From: Acestrorhynchus altus
Lineage: Eukaryota > Chordata > Actinopteri > Characiformes > Acestrorhynchidae
Direction: 5' to 3'
NCBI GenBank assembly: GCA_034509495.1
Contig: CM067507.1
Span: 29,901,892-29,965,891, forward strand
Length of the DNA stretch: 64,000 nt
The position numbers and the translations under genes were made by a program. The notes beneath the pieces are model-generated. The model searched no databases. It was not told the origin of the DNA and saw only the letters and a program-made list of their open reading frames with translations. Positions 12,501 to 25,700 of the stretch are shown one piece after another (the stretch's first letter is position 1; every line of letters begins with the position of its first letter).

Positions 12501-15500
12501 TAAAACACTTTTGTGGCACATTTGATAGTAAAGTTAAAGTAAACTGCAAAGCACGTCCAACTGAGATTACCCAAAGATTGTCTTATTTAGGTCAAGATGA
12601 GGCTGAAAACAGCCTTGTGAGCTGTGTAGGTCAGTGTTTTCTACATTTAAGGGCTTATTAATTTACATTTTAATCCCTTCCTCCAAATATTTCAGTCCAT
12701 AAAAGGAGCTTAAGCACCTCTTCACATTCTGAAAGCATGTAGAATATTGACAAGACATTATGCTTCACAAATATTGAAGTTGTTATCAGCTGTAGTGGTA
12801 ATCACATCTCTCAGGAACAGCTCTGACCACAATTGAGAATGCACATCAGTATTCTGTCTGTGAGTCTTTTAATTCACCTTCCGTCTCCTCTGCACTACTC
12901 AGTATGAGCATGCTTTATCTTCAGCCTGTAGAGCAGAAAGCTGTTATCTGGTGCCTCCCTGTGTAATGGGGGCTGGCAATGCCAGTGCAGAGGAAATGGC
13001 AGTGGGTTCGTTTTGTTAATGTCTTGCTGTAGGAATCCCTTTAGAGAGAAGAGTGAAACCCTACACTCTTAAAAAATAAAGTTGCTACAAATGGCTCTTT
13101 GAGCGATGCCATAAAAGATACACTTTTGTTTCCTTAAAAAACATATTCATAATAGAGATGTGTGGGATTTTTAAAGGTCTAAAAAATCTTAATGTAAAAG
13201 TTTTGTGTTTTTGTTTCCCAATTTAAATCTTACATTTGTATGACAAACAATGTTCCTTGTGGCACCAAATGTGGTTCTTCTTTGGCATTGCTCAAAGAGC
13301 CAGTTGTGCCAACTTTATTTTTAGGGATATAACTGGTGACGTGCTAAAATCTAAATAAGTGCAGAATGCAAAAGAAACAAAACAAACAACAACAACAATG
13401 GACAAAATTATTGGGACACCTGCTCATTCGTTTCATCAGAAATGAAAGGTATTAAAATGAGTTTTTCTGCTTTTGTCTCTACTGTCTCTACTTTCCAGTG
13501 AACGCTTTTATATTTTAGAGCACAACTGTGGAGATTAGACTGCATTCAACAACAAGAGCATTAGTGAGGTCAGGATGTCAGACGAACGCCGCCCTCCTTC
13601 ATTCTTAACCGTTTTAGACATCCCCAAAGTACTGGATGGAGCACCATAATTCCAGAGAGTACAATTCAACTGCTACACTGCTCAGTGCTGGGGGACGCTG
13701 TACCCCTCTAGTCAATTAGGCATAGTGCCAGTAGGTTTATGTTTACCTCCTGTCCTGTTTTATTGGCAGTACTTCTCTATCAGGACTCGACAAGCTGTAT
13801 GTGTGTTTTTGCACATCTGTGTCAGCAATGGGTGCAACTTAAAGTAGCTGAATGCATTCAAGAAGGGATATCTACCAATATTTGGATATAGAGTGTATCT
13901 CTGGAACAGATGATATGCTATGTGTTAAAGTCTACTGCCAGTGCTATAGACTAGAAACATTAGGAGCGTTTCATTACAACATGAAGAAGAGAAATGTGAA
14001 CAAAGGGCTCTTATCTCCTGGTTGAAACCACTAATGCCTTAGGCTACATGTGTCCTCTTCAGATTCTGTAACATGCCATGTGACTTTACCAGCACTACGT
14101 TTTTGGCAACAAAATAACCACAGCTCTTTATTGTACTGTTATGTGCTGCTTAATAATGCTTCTCTTTATTATTGTACAGCTTACAATGAAAAGATTGTGG
14201 CGTTCCTCCGCCAGCCAAACATCCTGGAGATGCTGCAGGAGAGGCAGCCTAGTTTGGCCCGCAATCACACACTCAGGTGAGGATAACTATGGTTGTGGGG
14301 ATCCTGTATATAAACTGGGTTTGTGTAGAGTAGTGGGTAACCAGCTTCCCTGTGGCAGACTAGGGTTGATTTCCCCAGCTCTACAGTGAAACCACACTAC
14401 AACAAATCATTGAGCAAGACTCTTTAGACTACATTCTCCTGTCTGTGTAACATACGTCAGATGTTGCTCTGGATAAGAGCATAAGCCAGATACCATAACT
14501 GTCACTGTGTAGAGTGGTCCCACCAGTCAAGCTAGATTAAATCCTTGAAAATCTTATAAAATCCGATGAAAGCGCCCTTAAAAAGAAGATGTTTTCTCAT
14601 GAAGCACGGTCAAGAGAAGCAACGGCCTAAACAATAATCATCAAAACAGCTAAAGCTGTGAAAATAGACCCAAAGAGGCAGCAGAACAAGCTGTTTTGCC
14701 AGGCCCTCCTTTTCCTCCTATACTGGTCAAAAACAAGACAGTGATGGATGACTGTTATAGCTGCCATACACAGTGCTGCTGGGTAGCCACCATTGAAAAC
14801 TGTAACAAGCAAAGTTTGTTACACTGAGTCAGCATTTTCTGTCAAACTTACATATAGAGTTACATGAGCATTAAGACAGATCCTTATCTCACAAATGTTG
14901 ACATCTGATCTTTCTCTTAAAAGCATTCCTGAATGCTGGCTATTACAGCTCCCATTCAGTAAGGTGAAACGTATTACCAACACATTAAAAACCAATTAAC
15001 ATTCCAAGAGATTGGACATTTCGCCAGCCATCTAGTACAGAAGATAAAGGCAGTAAGGAATTAAAGTGTTGAAACCCTCTGTATGTTCTGTTTTATATGT
15101 TGAGTGGCCTGTTTTAATCCTGCAGGGAGAAGATCCATTACATCAGGACAGAAGGGTCTCAAGGTGTGGAGAAGTTGTCTTGCGATGCAGACGTGGTCAT
15201 GTTGTTAAGGTGTGTTTACTACACTGCCCTGAAAAGGCCTGGGCACATGGTGAGAGTTCATTCTGTCACTGATTCCATGCCAATCCCATTGCAAAGCCTT
15301 GCAATTGGCATGCCAATTGGATTACTGTTTCTTAAGAAAAGGGTACGTTGACTTATGCCACACATGGGCAAGCATGCAACCCTTCATTGAATAACATAAT
15401 CCACGTGTATCCTCTGCCAAGACAGTGGCATCCAGCACTGCGCCTGACAACACACAGAGCTCTCAAGAGCACACACACACATGAGCTTTAGCTACTGCTT

Positions 15501-17665
15501 TTGTATGATTTCTGAATTCTAATTCATGTATAGCTGAATTTCTGCCTTTTTTGTGAAGCACTATTGAGACCTTTAACCATTTATGATGCATTTACATAAG
15601 ATATGCTGCCAATTTATACTGAATATTTTTTATTAATCTATATACTAATGATATTCTGGGCTGATATATGTTTAATATTGTATAACACAATTGTATGATT
15701 TGTTTGGTTGAATGTGCTATGATTGCATTTAGGTTAGAAACAGTGACCTGCTCCTCACTTCTCCCTTTTTAACACATTCTTCAATGTTGATTTGAAACAC
15801 CGCATGGCATACAGTGCTAAAACAGTTCCACACTACAGACATCTACAGTAAACTGCATCATAATCATTTGTCAGGGACCCTCACTGCTCTCAGGTTGGGA
15901 TGATGACTGTTTATAGTGCCTCTAACACACTGGCACAGAGGCAGAAACAAAGGATTAGTAGTGGATTGGGATATATTTAGATTGCCTATACCCAGTCTAG
16001 TCAAATGTACCTGGATCAGCCCTTATCCTGATCCACTTGATGGGATCTACTACAGGGAATGAGAATAGTGCATATTCATTAGATGTAAATGTAATTATTT
16101 CAGACTTTTTTTGCTTCGTCTGTTGATGAGTATGTCTTATAGCTCATGATAACAAACAAATATAGAATATCAAATGATCAAAACTGACATAATACAGGAC
16201 AATGGCAAAATCCTGCACCTATCAGCTGGGGCTATACATAGGGCCCAACCCATTCCCAAATCAGATCACCTCAGAGCACCTCCATTCATCTAATGTTTAT
16301 GTGGCTGTTTGTGATCCGATCAGCAACATTGCTGCAGAAACAGAATATTTAATTATGAGGTTAAATAAATTAGTAATCAGACATTATCAACGTTAAAATA
16401 AATGCTTGAAATACATATATCGAATATTTGAATTACTGTTGCACTAGTATACATTCCTGTAAGCCACATATACAATGGACAAAATATTGAAGGCCTTTAT
16501 TTACTGTATATTTTCACATTGATTCACTAATGCAATTTATTACATGAATGTACAATAGACAAAAATATTGGGACACCTGGTTAGTCACTGTTTCTTCTGT
16601 AATCAATTACATTAAATAATTATTCTTATTTTGTTGGAGTAACTGTCTCTGAACTGTCAGTGTAAGCTTTCTATTGAATTTTAGATTATTGCTGTGAGGA
16701 TTTGATTTGCAAATCAAATTAAGCCCCAATATACTGGATGGAGAACCATCATTTCAGAGAAAACAGTTCCACTGTTCCACAGCTTACAGCTAGGGAACTT
16801 TAGAACTTTAGAACTCCTCTAGCCCACACCTGCCATTAACATGGTGCCAATAGGTTCTTTTTTTATCTGCTCCAGGGCACTTTCCATTGGGGGAACTTCT
16901 TTACATGGCCTAGAAATGCTGTGTGTGCAATTGCACATATATGTCAGCAATGACTGCAACTTAAAGTAGCTGAATGCATTCATTATAAAGGGTGTCAGTA
17001 AATGTTTTATACATATGGTGTATCAGCTAATCTGACTTACATGAATAACTGAAGATATTTTTGGTGAGGATCAAATCATTTCGTTTGTTTAAAGCTTAAA
17101 CATTTTGACCCTCTCTTCTGCAGCTTGTTTGAAGAAGAGATCATGTCGTACATCCCTACCCACCCCTTCCACCCCGGCCTCAGTTTCTCCCCAAGATGTT
17201 CTCCTGGGTCCTCACCTCAGAGCTCACCAGGTTTGTATGGGTGCACGTGGTGTTCTGAAGTGTGTGGATGTTTTAAGGAATGCGTTGCAGATATTCTGTA
17301 TTTGCATCTAGTTTGCATGTAGACATGCCGTATTTGACTACATGGCTCATATTCTGGCTGACAGACTGCGATTCCAGAGTCTGTCCCCTGTGATTATTCA
17401 CCCAGACTCACAGTTGTGATGATTGCCAATCAACATTGTAATCATTTTAATCTCCAGTCATGCAGTCATACGGACCTATCCACAGATCTTCAGTCACCAC
17501 CCCAACTCAGGCTGCAGTTTAGTCATCTATTTAAAAAAAAAATGCAGAAATACTGAAATAGCAGCTAATCTCTAATGTGTGGCCTTGCATAATAAACTGC
17601 AAGGATATCCCTGTAGGCACTAAAGATATTATACTGTGCTTGAGCACTGACTTTTTTTTCTATCA

Positions 17666-17716
<51 letters not shown>

Positions 17717-18669
17717 ATAGTTCCTTCTCTCAGCTCTCTGAGAACACTGGCCTATTTGTTACTGGTGTGTATTTGTCATTGCAGCAACCAAGCCATGTTC
17801 CCCTGATGCTGAAACAAATTTGCTAACCCCTTGCTCGTTCACCCGCCGCTCGGAGTTGTGCTTTTTGATGTGGGGCCTAATATATGACTCACATCAGCAG
17901 CATCCTGCTGTGCTATAAAGAGCTTTCTGGCACAGTTGGAATGAACATGTACAGTGTGTTAGTTAGAGGGGGGTCTAATGAGTTTTTGAGGATTTCATAA
18001 AAGCTTTAACAAATGGAATGATATCACAGCTGGGTGGCAATGAGCTCGCCCAGTCAATAAGTCATTATAGAAAGAAATTCTATCCATGAATATGGAGTAT
18101 GTATCTGAGTATGAATATTTTATTTCTGATATAATTTATAGGTAGAAACTGGACACGATTGTGTTTCTTTGTGTGTATGTTTGTGTGTATGCCTTGGCAG
18201 GACTGCAGAGAGCCAGAGCGCCTGCACCATACCGCAGAGACTTTGAAGCCAAGCTACGCAATTTTTACAGGAAGCTCGAAGCCAAGGGCTATGGCCAAGG
18301 GCCAGGAAAAATCAAGTGTGTATATGCATGGGCTGGGGGCAATTTGTGTATGATGTGCATTATAAAAAATAAAGCAGATATGAGGAGGGGCTCTCTGTGC
18401 TGAACCTTCCATCTGTGTGTGTTAAAGGCTACTCATCAGGAGAGAACATCTGCTGGAAGGCACTTTTAACCAGGTGATGGCCTACTCGCGCAAAGAGCTC
18501 CAGAGGAACAAACTTTACATTACGTTTGTAGGAGAAGAAGGGTATGTCAGCCTTTTCACCTAAAGTAATATCAGCATGGTGGTAGCTTCAGAAGCTTTTT
18601 TTTGTATTTAACTGGAGAAATGATTACTGTAAAAAATGTGATCCATTACATACATTAGTAATAACTGTC

Positions 18670-18708
<39 letters not shown>

Positions 18709-19698
18709 CTGGTCTAATCCCTGTAAAGAATTATTGCCAATAGAATAGGACCTCTATAGCAAATAAACATGAACCTATTGACACCATGACTAATGCCTCA
18801 TTGACACCCTCTCATGACTTCTCTGCAATGATGGTGCCCATCCAATATTTTAAGATGAGTTGGGAAGTCGGGGTGGTGATCATACGACATTCTGTCCTCA
18901 CTAATGGTCTTTCCACTGAATGTAATCAAATCTTCACAGCAATGCATCGCAATCTAATAGAAAGTCTCCCCTGCACGGTAGAGACAGACATTCCAATAAA
19001 AGCAGGATAAACTTTTTTTAAATACCAATGAAGGAGTAGACGTCCCATATTTTGTCCATATAGTTTATGCAAAATATTATTATACTGTTTTTCACAGAAA
19101 ATTGAGGTGGTTATATCCTTCTTTTCTCAGAACAAGGGTGATATGTAATTGTCTGTTTTTTGTAGACATTTTTTGTACCTTTTCAAATGATACAAATTCT
19201 GTAATACTGTAGATGAAGCTACTCATAATCCTGATGCGTTGTTTTCTAGTATTTACCTCTTATTTTTCAAATATTATACCAGTTCTCCTCATATAAATGA
19301 TTTTTTATGCATTTGACATTTTTGGTCAGTAATTTGTATTCATATTTACCGCTTTAGCTTGTTTTGTGATAGAAATGAGCTTCTAGCCACTGTGTATATG
19401 AGCTGTATCAGATGGGCAGAGCTGTAGTCAGCATGCCACACGTTTTGAGATTTTTATTGTAGTTATTCATTATTTTCCAATGTTGTATTTTTCTCTTGTT
19501 TTATTTAACACTTTTCATCTGTTTCATGTCTAGTCTGGACTACAGCGGGCCATCACGGGAGTTCTTCTTTCTGCTGTCTCAGGAGCTGTTTAACCCTTAC
19601 TATGGCCTGTTTGAATACTCAGCCAACGACACCTACACTGTTCAGATTAGCCCTATGTCTGCCTTTGTAGAGAATCATTTAGAATGGTATGCTCTTAG

Positions 19699-19792
<94 letters not shown>

Positions 19793-22700
19793 TTCAGAGC
19801 CTTGTTGATACGAAAATGAATGAAAAGTCTTTTATCCTACAGTGTGCTTTATCTGTTGCTCTTTATCTTTAGGAAAAATTGTGCTTTTTGCGAATAAAAT
19901 GACAGAAAACATTTGGGAGCAATTAGGTACACCTCAAGGTTTTGGCAAACCATATCATCAAGCTTCTTCATCCATCCGTAAAAATAAAATGGCATAAAAT
20001 GCAAAAATGTTCGTCAAATGTTAAACCTCTAAAACATTAGTTTTAACTGTCTATACATTCAAACGTATCTCATTAAAATAGATCCAGGTGAACAGAAAAC
20101 ATAGGGATTTTTTCTGTAATATTAGTCTTTAAATAGTCCCAACAACAAACCTTGGGTCACTAAGCACCCAAAGGACCTTCAGACTTAAAGACAAGGTTCT
20201 ACTAAGGTCTGTGTAGAAGCAGCTGAAGGTGAGACTGAGGCAGAGCTAGGAGGACTACAGAAGGAAGCTGGAGTACAAGCTTTTCTCCAGTAATTTGCTT
20301 CTTTTGGCTTTTAGTAATCTGGTCAGCTGCTAACAATAGATAGAGTGACCCTATATCCCTTTTCCCAGTCCTCAATGTGAAAAATACATCCAGTCCGGAT
20401 TTCTAAATTGTGTTAAATGTCTGGGATTTCACAACTTCGGAACAACAGCATTAAGGAGGTCTGGGCTGGCATGAGGAAAATCACTGGCATCAATGCCAAA
20501 CCACAAACTGTGGGGGATGGTTTGCTGAATGTGTTTTTTTAACAGGTTCAGCAAGTCACCACCCACTCCCACCCCTACCTCTAGCAGCAGTACCCTTAAT
20601 TCCTCACCACCGCTGCTGTCTCCACACTCCTACTCAAACACAAATATCCCAAGAGCATTTCTATTTGTCCAATCATTATGCAGTCAGGACAATGGGCAGT
20701 GTCACATTATATGAAATTTTTTTTTAGCGTGACAGTAAAGAGACAGTGCATCCAGAAAGTATTCACAGTGCTTAATTTTGTTATAGCCTTATTCCAAAAT
20801 GGATTCAATTCATTTTTCCCCTCAAGATTATACACACAATACCCTATGATGAAAATGTGAGCAAAGTTTGAAATCTTTGCAAATTTATACAAAAAATAAA
20901 TAAAAAATAAAAATATAACATACAAGTATTCACAGCCTTTGCTCAATACTTTGTTGAAGCACCTTTGGCAGCAATTACAGCTTCAGTACTTTTTGTGTAT
21001 GATGGTACAAGCTTGACACACCTGTTTCTGGAAAGTTTTTCCCATTCTTCTTTACAGAATCTCTAAAACTCCATCAGATTGGATGGGGAGCATCGGTGCA
21101 CAGCCAATTTTAAATATCCCCAGAGATTTTCAATCAGGTTCAAGTCTGGGCTTGGCCACTCAAGGACATTCACAGAGTTGTCCAGAAGCCCCTTTCTTTT
21201 ACCTTGGTTGTGTGCTTAGGGTCATTGTCCTGTCCCAGTTGTCCCAGTCTGAGATCCACAGCGCTCTGGAGCAGGTTATCATCAAGGATTGCTCTGTACA
21301 TTGCTGCAGTCATCTTTCCCTTGACCCTAATTGGTCTCCCAGTTCCTGCGGCAGAAAAACATCCCCACAGCATGATGCTGCCACCACCATGTTTCACTGT
21401 AGGAATGGTATTAGCTAGGTGATGAGGTGATGAGCCTGGCTTTTCTCACTTTGTCTTTGTGGGGTATTGTGTGTAGAATTTTGATGGGAAAAATCAATGG
21501 AATCCATTTTGGAATAAGGCTTATATATATAATGTAAGTGTTATAGCCGATATAAAGTTGGTGCTGTATTTTAGAGCTTGGCCAACAGTCTAAACACTAT
21601 AGCTAGTGTGGAGTGCACCACGTGCAGCACTTGAGTTATATAAGTGATATTTGTACTGTAATTGAGTTCACTGTTACACTGTTCTTCCCACAGGTTCCGG
21701 TTTAGTGGGCGTATTCTGGGCCTGGCGCTGATTCACCAGTACCTGCTAGATGCTTTCTTCACTCGTCCGTTCTACAAAGCCCTGCTCCGGCTGTGAGTTT
21801 TTCTCCAGTGATTTTGGGTATAGATTAAGCCTAATCTTAGACTAAATCTCAAATAACAATTTTGATCTAAGCTGTGGCTGAAAAAAACATTATTAACTCA
21901 CAACATCCATAGACAAATCAACATGTACTGTGGTTTGAGCAGATGAATCTGAATGAAACCCATTATCTGCAACAAAGTAAAACACACTACACTGCTTTAT
22001 TGTGTTTGTATATCTTCAAACGCATGTGTGTGCTTTGCGTTGTGTGTGAAGGGCGACTGATCTGAGTGATTTAGAGTATCTGGACGAGGAGTTTCATCAG
22101 AGTCTCCAGTGGATGAAGGATAATGACATTACAGACATCCTAGACCTGACCTTCACTGTTAACGAGGAAGTCTTTGGGCAGGTACTGCTCCTCTCAAACA
22201 GTACATCCTATTGGCGTATGAGACTCAGCATAAAAAGTCCTTGATTCATACAAAATTTGACCTTCGTCTCTATGAACAGGTAACAGAGAGGGAGCTAAAG
22301 TCAGGAGGATCAAACATCCAGGTGACAGAGAAGAATAAGAAGGAGTACATTGAACGAATGGCCAAGTGGAGGGTGGAGAGAGGGGTTGTGCAACAGACAG
22401 AAGCATTGGTCCGAGGCTTCTACGAGGTATGCAACAAACCAAACTGTCCTCAGTCATTCTTGACACCTTTTAAATAAATTATCTTTTAAAAAGGCTCTTT
22501 AAGTCTTTAAGAGGGTCTCCACCCTTACACATTGGTATTACAAACATCTTGATGGACCCAGCAGCGTTTTTCTATGGTTCTTCTAGGCTCAGTCAACTGA
22601 TATATGCCTATTAATAATACAAATGGTTCTTGACTCAACAGAGTATGTGATATTGACATTATAACTCTAATATGGGAATTTCTATGGATGTAGTATGTAT

Positions 22701-25700
22701 TCATTGCATCCATTGTTCTTCTGACTAGGTGGTAGACTCACGTCTGGTGTCGGTTTTTGACGCTCGAGAGCTGGAGCTGGTCATTGCTGGGACAGCGGAA
22801 ATCGACCTCATTGACTGGAGGACCAATACCGAGTATAGAGGAGGTAAAAATGTGTGGACATGTAAAGGGCAGTGACCCAGGGGGCTGCCTGCATTTAGGT
22901 AGTCACTTGAGTACAGAGTAGTATTGATATTAAATATGCAGGTAAATAAATGTGTTTTGCAACAGCAGCAGGTCTGTCAGGCAGCAATGTCATTGGTATT
23001 TAGTCTGGTGCAGAGGTCTGTGTTAGAGATTCTGAGCCTCTCCCTGATGTTAACATCTGCAGTAGATTCCTTGCTGTGCCAGAAATATCCACAAATGACT
23101 GTAAGTCATTAACCTCCAAATGTGCTGGGCTGGACCAGAACACTCGTCTGACCCTCATTAAAGCCTAAGCTCTTAATTGCTCAGGATAATCCTCGAGCCA
23201 TTTGACCTTTCCCCCCTCAAAAAAAAGTCAACTATAAATCATTCTGTAAGTCCAGCTGAGTCTGCAGCACCTTCTCTCACCTCTGCTGCCAAAACAAGCA
23301 AGCCATCAGGTCTCTCTTGCCGTTCCATGGCACGGATGGAACTTTTTTATATCAGAAGCAAAACATGCAACCTTTGTGGGATTGTCTTCACCCCTGTGGT
23401 TTTGTGGTTGCATGGTTCTGGAACAGCCTCATTCATAAATCTGCTGACTTTGTTGACTTTTCATGCACAGTTTGGAGGTGTTCAGGTCATGTTTCAGCCT
23501 GTTTCACTCATGCATAGAGAGATGTTTAAATAGAGTTATTTACACATACTGTTGTATTTGTAGAATGAAGGACAGCTGAAAAATAATAAATCCTCCTCTC
23601 TCCTCCAATCATCCCCCTCTAGGCTTTCATGATGGACACATAGTGATCAGGTGGTTTTGGGGGGCAGTGGAGCGCTTCAATAACGAGCAGAGGCTGAGGT
23701 TGCTGCAATTTGTGACGGGCACCTCCAGCGTGCCATATGAGGGCTTTGCGGCGCTTCGTGGAAGCAATGGTCTGCGGCGTTTCTGCATTGAGAAGTGGGG
23801 AAAGATCACCTCACTACCCAGGTATGAAATGTTGGTAAATTGTGGTTGTGTTGAACCCCAGCCTCTGCTTCACATTCCAGTCATTTAGGTACAGGCTCAG
23901 GGTAATTATTTATTAGTCTGGAAGTTAACAGCAAGAGCATTTTCTGGAGAATACAACAAGTTTCTCAACTCATCATATATGGACATTTCAACAATGTTTA
24001 AAGATGGAGTCACATTAAGGAGGAGCACAGAAAAACAAGGGCAGGGTTTATTTATGTGGAAAAAAAAACAAAACAAAACACTAAAGCTAACATGAAATAC
24101 AAGTATTAGTATAGAACATGAGGACGTGAAACTAAACAAACCCGAAAGAGACTAGGAAACGACAAAGTGTCTAAACATAAGGACATGAAACACACAACAA
24201 CAGACAGCGGGAGACTGGAACAAAGGGTCTGCAGACACACAGGAAGACTAGGCACATCTTGAGCAGATAATGAAAGAGCAGAGTTACGAAGGAGGCACAG
24301 GTGAGACCACTAATGACAAGGCAGGGCAAAGGTGAGGCAAAGGCGGAGACAGAAGATAAACACAACAAAGACGCGCAATGAAGCAAAAAAAAAAAAAAAA
24401 AAAAAAGGAAAACAGGCAGGCAAGGAAAGCGATGGAACTAATCAAATAAAATAATTGGTCAAATGTAATGAATAGACAATCATTTTTCTTTTGATGAAAA
24501 ATAAAATGGTTAGAATTAGAATCAGGTGCTTCATCGGCTGCAGATCATTAGACCATATTTAGAGATCATATTATTTTGTTCTTATTAAACCTCATTAATT
24601 TGGTAGGCTCTTGCAGTGAGTTGTAACAACAACATACAAAGAGCTCTTTGATGCCCTCAAAAAGAAGATTCTAGAGGCAAATGAGTCTGGGAAGGGATTA
24701 AAAACACATTAAAACAATTGGAAATCTTCCTTTTCACTTTGTGCAAAATGATTTCTAAGCAGAGAAGATTACATGCTGCATTAACAATCATACAAACCTA
24801 CAAGTAGCTCTTCCTACAGTTCATGTCAAAATGCAGCATCTACCATCAGAAAAAGACTGCACTTGCTGTGCTCTCAATCAGCTACTCTCTCTGTGTAAAA
24901 GCGCTTGCCCTCCCACTCCCTCTCAAAAAGAGTTAACGGAAGCTCTTACCTCGGCTGTGTTCAAGTTGACATTGTGTGTGACTCACTGACTCACATGTCC
25001 TAACTGCATACCTCATTCTGAACTGTGGTTGCATGTTTAAATAGAGTTAAAAGATCCAGGTATCAGTTGCACACATCAAATAAGAGTAAGATACTGACAT
25101 AACAGGTGAAATATGATGGGGAATCTCCTAGAACTGGGTTGCATGTCCTGTGCTGAACAGTGAAACAGTCTGTATCATTTCACATCATATTTTTGAAGTG
25201 TAAACATAGCAGACCTATCTGACAGAGGGCAAGTCCATTTGTTTATTTAGCAAGAACACTTTATAAAAGAGCATGTTGTCCTAGTGTGTTAACTGCCATT
25301 AGCAAATCAAACAGAGAAACAGACAAATAAACCTCTAATCTTTCCATTAGTTGCTGCATAATAGCTGCCCTTTTGTCCCATGTGAACTGAACCTAAAGTG
25401 CTAAATCAACAGGGCACCTACTGTTAAATGGAACAAGTAGCACGAACAACCCTGTTTACCCAAGTCACAGGACCAAGGGATGCTGATATTGAACCGATAT
25501 TTTCTTAAATCACTGTGATTCTTTGTCAGTTCTTTGAGAATGCCGTTCGTCTCTTTGACGCTTCTTTGTTATTTTATTTAGACTTGTAAAAAAAAGTTAC
25601 AAAGTGACAAATGCCATCTAAAAATTGTGTGTTTGAAAGGTTTTCACTGTCACTTCTAGCTCTCCACCTTGAAATGTCGTTCGCGCAGTGTCACGTTGGC

